64,000 bases of DNA from Chimonanthus salicifolius (Eukaryota; Streptophyta; Magnoliopsida; Laurales; Calycanthaceae). Location: positions 51,096,608 to 51,160,607 of the forward strand of contig CM023537.1 of NCBI GenBank assembly GCA_013350335.1, written 5' to 3'. The translations under genes and the position numbers were made by a program. Positions 58,243 to 64,000 of the stretch are shown here, piece by piece. The notes below the pieces were generated by a model that did no database searches, was not told the DNA's origin, and worked only from the letters and a program-made list of their open reading frames with translations. The stretch's first letter is position 1; each line of letters begins with the position of its first letter.

Positions 58243-58560
58243 GGGCAGGAAGAGATAGAGAGTAGGCCAAGACGGAGAAGAGGGAATGCTGCTATGGCAG
58301 GAAAAAAGATAAGAGGGAGCGCCGGCCTATACAGAGAAGAGAGAAGACGTTGAAAAAAGGGAAGAAAAACTGCTGTGATCGTAAATGAGAGTGAAAAACG
58401 ACAAGAGATAAAGAGGGAAGACGTTGAGAAGAGGGGAAGAATGACTGCAGTGATCGCAAACAAGAGGGAAGAGGAGGGACTGCTACTATCACAACTTGGA
58501 AAAGAGGGAAGCAAATGTTGTTGAGAAGGTGCAAAGACTTTGAGAAAGAGTGCGGTGGGA
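58243..58560. repeat. GAGAAGAGGGA tandem repeat, right part
   Basis: Degenerate units of about 55-60 bp, each with GAGAAGAGGGAAGA, ACTGCTGTGATCG and CAAAC/AAATGAGAG words, continue from before the Copia insertion. Translated on the minus strand they give a repeated Phe/Leu/Ser-rich peptide; I do not think it is a gene. Confidence 0.6.
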
Positions 58561-59395
58561 GAGTGAAAAAGTAGAGAACTAACTAAATGGGGGTAAAATC
58601 GAAATTAAAAAAAAAATATGGTGTGTCTTTACTAAAACTTTTGGTGTAAATGACCCTTCTATTCATTTTTATTTTTTTTAATTTACATGTAAAAAACTGC
58701 GAGATACCCAGTATAAAAAATCGACAAATAATATATTACTCTATAATTTAGAGGAGTTGACGTCAATAATCAACCTTAAGAAGTGAGAGTTTTAAGTTCG
58801 ATTTACGCTTAATTTCATATGCACAAATGAGTCAGGTAAAATTTCTTATAGGTGAGACGTCTGGACTTGTAAAAAAAAGAAGTAATATTTCACTTTATTA
58901 TATTTTTAAATTATAATAAGTGTTAAAATTTATTTTTAAGAAATTTATGAATTTAAGAAAAATTTATAAGACAAAGGTGGAAACTCTTTATTTTGCAATA
59001 ATACATGAGTATGCCCACTACTTCAATGCATGAAAATAAATAAGTTTGAAAGATATTTTAAATATAATGCTTATAAAAAATAGATTTATTAAATTTGAAA
59101 AAAAGAATCAACAATCAAAATAGAAATAATTTGAATAGATTTTTAATTCAACGGAGAAATAAATTTGAAATGCATTTAGTTTGTTTGAGTATAAATGTAA
59201 TTTACAGAATGTAAATAGGTGTGAGAAGAAAAATGTCAATTTAAATCTAATGGACCTCATATGAGAGTGAGAGGCACGTAAATATTATTTTTGAGATTTG
59301 ATCTTCGACTTTCTAAAGAATTTGAAAAAATCCTATATAACCCTTATTTCTACATTATCAATCCCAAAGAATTTAAAAATGTTATATATAGCACC
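58561..59395. other. No gene seen; AT-rich
   Basis: AT-rich with a SINE-like scrap near 58750-58870 (TTTTAAGTTCGATTTACGC). Confidence 0.45.
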
Positions 59396-59700
59396 TATTA
59401 AATGAAGTTACGGCTGGGAAGGCGGTGGTGACGCCGTGGCGGAAGAGAGGGATGGCGCTGCAGACGGATCTGGGAGGCGAGGCGACGGAGCAGGAAACAG
59501 GCGAACGGCTGCCAGGCGCAATGGAGCGACGGGCGTTTGATTGGTGGCAGAGAGGCTGCCTCACAAGCGAAGGATGGGGAAACTCGGCTCAGCCTGGTCT
59601 CGTCTCTGCTAAGCTTGAACGAGAGACAGGGAAGAGAGGCATGGAGATCAGAGAGCACCGTCGTCTGATTTGAGGGAGGAGGAGATCCGTCGATCACCGT
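59396..59700. other. GC-rich island of unknown origin
   Basis: Sharp rise in GC content with open frames on both strands (for example minus 59697-59398) and no recognised domain. It resembles an orphan first exon or a captured gene fragment, like 52148-52500. Confidence 0.3.
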
Positions 59701-60690
59701 CGACGTATAGAGTTCTTGAATTCACGAGAAAATAAAAGAGATAAAAAAAAATGGGAATCCACCCGAAGAACAGTTGGAGAAGTTGGGAATTTATATACAA
59801 TCGAAATCAGAGAACGAAAATAGAAATAAAAATCAAACAAAAGGGAAAGAAAAAAAAATGGAAACTTCTTCATTTTCCGTCCGTTTCTTTGGCCGGATTT
59901 CGACTTTGGGACGACTGATTTCTGTGCTATATCATCAATTAAACTAGTTGTAAGCATTTACATGATGTTTCATTGCATTTAATTTTCCATTCAACACGTT
60001 ACTCTGCATTTATCATTCTGCGAACCACCGTCAATTTTTTAGTTAACATGCATATCCTATTTCACATTGGAGATGACAGTAACCATCCACAAGTCTCTTT
60101 TATCTCTAATTCTAAAAACTTAAATCAACCGAAGTATCCGAACATATTAGGATTTCCATCATTGCTATTAAAGATTTCCATCATTCCTATTAAGATTTAT
60201 TTTTATGTCTGTTTCCCAATCTCCCCTCTCCCTTTTTGTGCCATTTTTACTTTATTCACTAGTCATAGGAGCTTTCATACACTTAACACATTTTTTTTAA
60301 TATTGTCTGCTGCCCACCCTTATGTAGCCTCATCTTCTAAACCCATTCATCTTCCTCACAGTAACACCAACATATCTAATGTAGACTGGATAAGATAAAC
60401 ACCCTACTCAATCAGTCGAGCAGAAGCTTAATAAAACCAACACGAAAACCAAGGAAAGCCTTGATAGTGTATGCACCAACGAACTTTCTAAAAAAAAATA
60501 TCATAAACTTTATTTCATAATGATCTGCCGAAACTTTCAGTCTACATGATCTCATATAGAAAGTAAAATACAAAAACCTAAACCTAATTCTCATGAGCCG
60601 ACCCTCATGTTGCATTAAATTTCAAACTATGGTCCTAAAGCAAACAAAACTAATCCTAAGAACTAGAATTCGTTGCTGTCGTTGAAAGAC
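59701..60690. other. No gene recognised
   Basis: Moderately AT-rich. A 141-codon plus frame (59973-60398) has no known domain and ordinary chance composition. Confidence 0.4.
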
Positions 60691-60699
60691 CCCAACACG

Positions 60700-61085
60700 T
60701 TGTTGCACTCAACGCTGGTGCTTAATGTATTTTGGACTTTAGAATCCTAACTTGGTTAGGATTAATTGCTGCATACGTCCCAGCATCCACTTGACTTTGG
60801 AGAGATTGTTGGGCTTTTGTATTTAGGCCCAATTCAGATGTGCTGCGCTTAGCTTGTTAGGCTTAAAATGACTCAACTACTCATGCACCTTCTATTAGAG
60901 TTATTAGAGTTGACCTTCCCCATTTTACAATATTGGGATTTCATTGTAATTATCATATCAAATTCTTTCCTTTTATTCCTTTCTTTCTTTATTTGTAATA
61001 TTCATTTTCCCTATTAATACAATGAACCAGGGTCTCTCTCCTTACATTCGAGAGAACAAATACGTCTCTAATTTTATATTTGACA
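60700..61085 (+). repeat. 5' LTR (part) of the right-edge Copia element
   Basis: Ends in ATTTGACA immediately before the primer-binding site. An ACAATGAACCAGGG stretch with a CT-rich leader near 61020-61050 resembles LTR U5 sequence. The left border is uncertain because the other LTR lies outside the window; one candidate start is TTGTTGGGCTTTTG near 60807. Confidence 0.55.
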
Positions 61086-61097
61086 TGGTATTAGAGC
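61086..61097 (+). other. Copia primer-binding site
   Basis: TGGTATTAGAGC, one base from the usual TGGTATCAGAGC initiator Met-tRNA site, directly after the LTR end. Confidence 0.8.
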
Positions 61098-62187
61098 AAG
61101 GTTAAATTCTTGGGATTATTCAATCTTTTTCCCGGTGATTTTTTTTCTCTCCTGCCTGCCGTTCTACCGGCGCAGTGAATGCTTCGTTCTCTCTTCCGTT
61201 GAACCATTGCAAACTGTCGCCGCTGAAATTTTTTTTTCCCAGATCCCATCGCCGTTGTGATGCATCTGTTTCCTAGCAGCCGGCGTGCTGCCTCTTTCCT
61301 GTCTTTCCCCGCTGTTTGCAGATCTGATCTGGTGACCCAGATCTGATACATTATTGCCGGTTCATCAGCTCCGTCTTCCACAGCTGCATCCGACGCCGCG
61401 CTGCCCCTTTTCCAGATCTGAGCTCCGATCTGCTGCTCAACCGTGCCGGATCTCAGCATCTTCTTCATCACTGGGCTCCTTGCCGGCGACTCTGATAATC
61501 CAGATCTGCCGGTCATCGCCGCTTCCGCCCATTGTTGCTGCTCTGATTTAACCAGCGCCCAGCCTGCCCTTCTCGGGCGTGTTTGCTGTTTCCGACCTTG
61601 CCGCTGCGCTGTCCGTGCGACGCTGTCGTTCCAGATCTGGTTGCCTTTTGGTGGTTTGCCATTCCAGATTTGCCGTGCTCTGCTTCTCTGCTCCCAATCG
61701 GCACCATATTCTTCTCAGTGGGAACAGCACCAAAGTCCTTCCCTTCCAAAACTCACCCTCAGAAGCTGCCACAGAGGGAGAAAGGGCGAGCTCTGTTTCC
61801 GTTTGAGTTCGATTGACTCAGTCGTCTTTTGCAACCAGGTCTCTACAAGAGCAAAGCAGCCTCTCTGGTGTTGCTCGAGCACCCCACTTCCTATCTTGGA
61901 GACACGCTTCCTCTCCGATTTGTTCTTGCCACCAGCGATCGGCAGGATTAACATCTGCTTTCAGCGACACCCGTTTTGATCTCAAATCGAGGCGATTTCT
62001 TTGCAACAGCCCACGCCCAAGCTGCACCTTGGACTCTCGTGCTTTATGCAAGTTTTTTGTGGTCTGCCTTACTGCATCTGGCTGTTGTGAAATACAGATT
62101 TGATTTACTGTTTTCCAGATCCACTGCAGCGCGTGTCGGGTTTGCCATATTTTCTTCTTTTTTGGCTCTCCGCTTCACTTCTATACG
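61098..62187 (+). other. Unusual leader of the Copia element, rich in CAGATCTG
   Basis: Where gag should be there is 1.1 kb of CT- and GC-rich sequence with no gag motifs. The 8-bp palindrome CAGATCTG occurs exactly at 61319, 61338, 61413, 61501 and 61632. Near variants such as TTCCAGATTTG and TTCCAGATCC are spread through the rest. Open frames on both strands (for example plus 61443-61979) carry no known domain. It could be a captured host fragment or a decayed minisatellite. Confidence 0.6.
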
Positions 62188-64000
62188 ATGGCCTCACTTT
62201 CTTCAGGTATCCTCCATTCTCAGACTGGCCTAGCAGGTATTGCCCTCACGGTTCCTTCTCATTCTGTATGGATTATTGATACTGGTGCTAGTAATCATAT
62301 GTGTTCTAGTTTGTCTTTATTTTCTTCATACAGACCTTGTTCTTCTCCATCCTCAGTTCAGCTTCCAGATGGCTCCTCTGCATCTATCACCCATATTGGC
62401 ACTGTTCATCTTTCACCCTCCATTATGCTTGAGAACGTTTTATTTCTTCCATCCTTCAAGTTTAATCTTTTATCTGTGAGTCAACTTACAACATCCAACA
62501 CTTGTTTGGTGACCTTCTATTCTTCACATTGTCTTTTTCAGGATCCATCAACGAGGAAGACGATTGGACAGGGCAACATTCATGAGAGGCTATACTATTT
62601 CTATGCGGCTTCAGCAATGACAGTCATCCGACCCCCCCTCCATTGATCTTTGACATTTGCGACTTGGCCACTTGAATCATCGCAGTATGCACAATTTAGC
62701 TAAGCATGTTCCCGTCATTTCTTGTTCAAAGAATATAATTTGTGAAATTTGTCCACAGGCCAAGCAAACACGTTTGCCTTTTCCTTCTAGTTCTATCACC
62801 AGTCGTAGACCATTTTCTTTGATTCATTGTGACATATGGGGTCCCTTTTCTCAACCTATTTTTAAATGGTTCTCGTTATTTTTTAATCATTGTCGATGAT
62901 TTCACTAGATGTACTTGGCTTTATCTTATGCATGTCAAATCTCAAACAAAAGCCATTTTAGAATCTTTGTTTGCCCTGGTCCAGACTCAATTTCGTTCTC
63001 ACATTCACTCCATTCATTCGGGTACTGATGGTGATCTCTTTCCCCTTATCCAACAAGTTCGTTCGGATAATGGTACTGAGTTTCTTTCCACTGCTATGCG
63101 GCATTTTTTTTCCTCCCATGGGGTCATACATCAACGCAGTTGCGTTGCCACTCCACAACAGAATGGCATTGTCAAGCGTAAGCATCATCACCTTCTTGAG
63201 GTTGCTCGTGCTCTTTGTTTCCAAGCCAACCTACCTTTACAGTTTTGGGGCGAGTGTGTCCTCACCGCTACTTACCTCATCAACAAAATGCCCACTCCAC
63301 TATTATCAGGCAAATCCCCGCATGAAGCTTTGTTTCACTCCAAACCGGACTATTCTCGTTTGCGTGTCTTTGGCAGTTTATGTTTTGGTCACAACCATGC
63401 CATCAAACATAAATTTGACCAACGAGCTAAACCCGGTATTTTTGTTGGCTATCCCTATGCGCAAAAAGGTTATCGCATTTTTTACTTAGCCACTAAAACC
63501 ATTTACACATCTCGTGATGTCTCCTTTTATGAGGGCGTCTTCCTTATCATGATTTGTCTTCCTCCCAACCCTCTCATGTTACCCCTTTGCCCATATCTGA
63601 TGACCCTGCTTTTGATTTTCCTTCACCTTCTCCTGATGTTCCTTCTCCAACATCAGTCACACCACCAGTTCTCCCACCATTCACTCTAGCTTCTTCTATT
63701 GTTCCAAGCCAGCCCAATGATACTTTGCCTTCAATCACACCTCTTGTTGCTCCGACGACCTGCAGCTCGGCCTCACCGTCTTCGGCGCCCACCGCCTCAT
63801 CTAGCTGATTATCATTGCTCTACTGCCTCTCATGAGCATCTACTCTCTCCTTCTGACTCCAAGTTGACAGGTACAATTTACCCACTCTCTCATTATCTTC
63901 ATACTTCTAACCTCTCTGTTGCACATAGAGCATTTCTTTCCAACATTTGTTCCATAGATGAGCCTCGTACATTCTCTCAAGCTATTCAGTCTCCCCAGTG
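62188..64000 (+). pseudogene. Copia protease-integrase region, frameshifted, running off the right edge
   Basis: The protease frame starts at 62188 (M-A-S-L-S-S) with W-I-I-D-T-G-A-S-N-H-M. After a stop near 62645 the frame shifts to the pre-integrase (L-G-H-L-N-H ... C-E-I-C) and H-C-D-I-W-G-P-F. A second shift near 62850 leads to V-D-D-F-T-R, S-D-N-G-T-E-F and Q-Q-N-G-I-V-K-R-K-H, where the catalytic Glu has become Lys. A third shift near 63545 precedes a Ser/Pro-rich linker. The last bases (H-R-A-F-L-S-N-I ... E-P-R-T-F-S-Q-A) match the start of the Copia reverse transcriptase domain, so RT and RNase H lie beyond the window. Confidence 0.9.

Noticed and set aside
61443..61979. 178-codon plus frame in the Copia leader as a gag gene
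   Set aside because: No UBN2, zinc-knuckle or other gag motif; the frame follows from CT-rich composition.

Overview
This is a 64 kb stretch of nuclear plant DNA. It is AT-rich and has spliceosomal GT-AG introns. It carries a plant-type DYW pentatricopeptide gene, a YUCCA flavin monooxygenase and an intronless plant P2B Ca2+-ATPase, in a dense background of plant transposons. The gene set fits a flowering plant, probably a dicot with a medium to large, repeat-rich genome. I cannot place the species from the sequence alone.

Only three genes look intact. (1) 5340-7151 (+) is a single-exon PPR-DYW organellar RNA-editing factor of 603 aa. (2) 16140-18628 (-) is a four-exon YUCCA auxin-biosynthesis gene of 410 aa. 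I assembled it from splice sites, and its third intron holds an LTR-like insertion. (3) 39024-42140 (-) is an intronless autoinhibited Ca2+-ATPase of the ACA12/13 type, 1038 aa. They are separate transcription units with no sign of shared function.

The rest is mostly mobile elements in layers. The left edge (1-888) is the 5' end of a minus-strand Copia element. At 3.9-5.1 kb there is a Stowaway MITE, a hAT-like fold-back and a second fold-back MITE. At 7.7-9.6 kb a broken Ty3/Gypsy gag-pol is interrupted by a 141-bp hAT MITE with a perfect 8-bp target duplication. At 12.4-12.8 kb lie two tRNA-derived SINE-like repeats. At 14.9-22 kb are MITEs around the YUCCA gene. At 22.18-24.22 kb is a complete 2.0-kb hAT-type element with a perfect 8-bp target duplication and a 158-bp tandem array inside. 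At 31.3-32.7 kb two decayed LINE fragments converge. At 33.28-36.55 kb two long-TIR Mutator-like elements lie 76 bp apart; the first is a Pack-MULE-like chimera of an F-box start and a NAC-alpha 3' half. At 37.2-38.9 kb an internally deleted Gypsy-like element ends 83 bp from the Ca2+-ATPase stop codon. At 48.5-51.4 kb there is a Copia 3' end with an (AT)n tract, followed by minisatellites that may belong to a Gypsy LTR. At 53.47-58.24 kb is a complete but dead Copia element with both LTRs and a 5-bp target duplication. From about 60.7 kb to the right edge runs a plus-strand Copia element with an unusual gag-less leader.

The observations most worth following up are the F-box/NAC-alpha chimera, the 2-kb hAT element and its family of TATCGGCCGATA-rich relatives, the CAGATCTG-studded leader of the last Copia element, the matching Glu-to-Lys loss in the integrase of both Copia elements, and the ATGA overlap of an upstream ORF with the PPR start codon.
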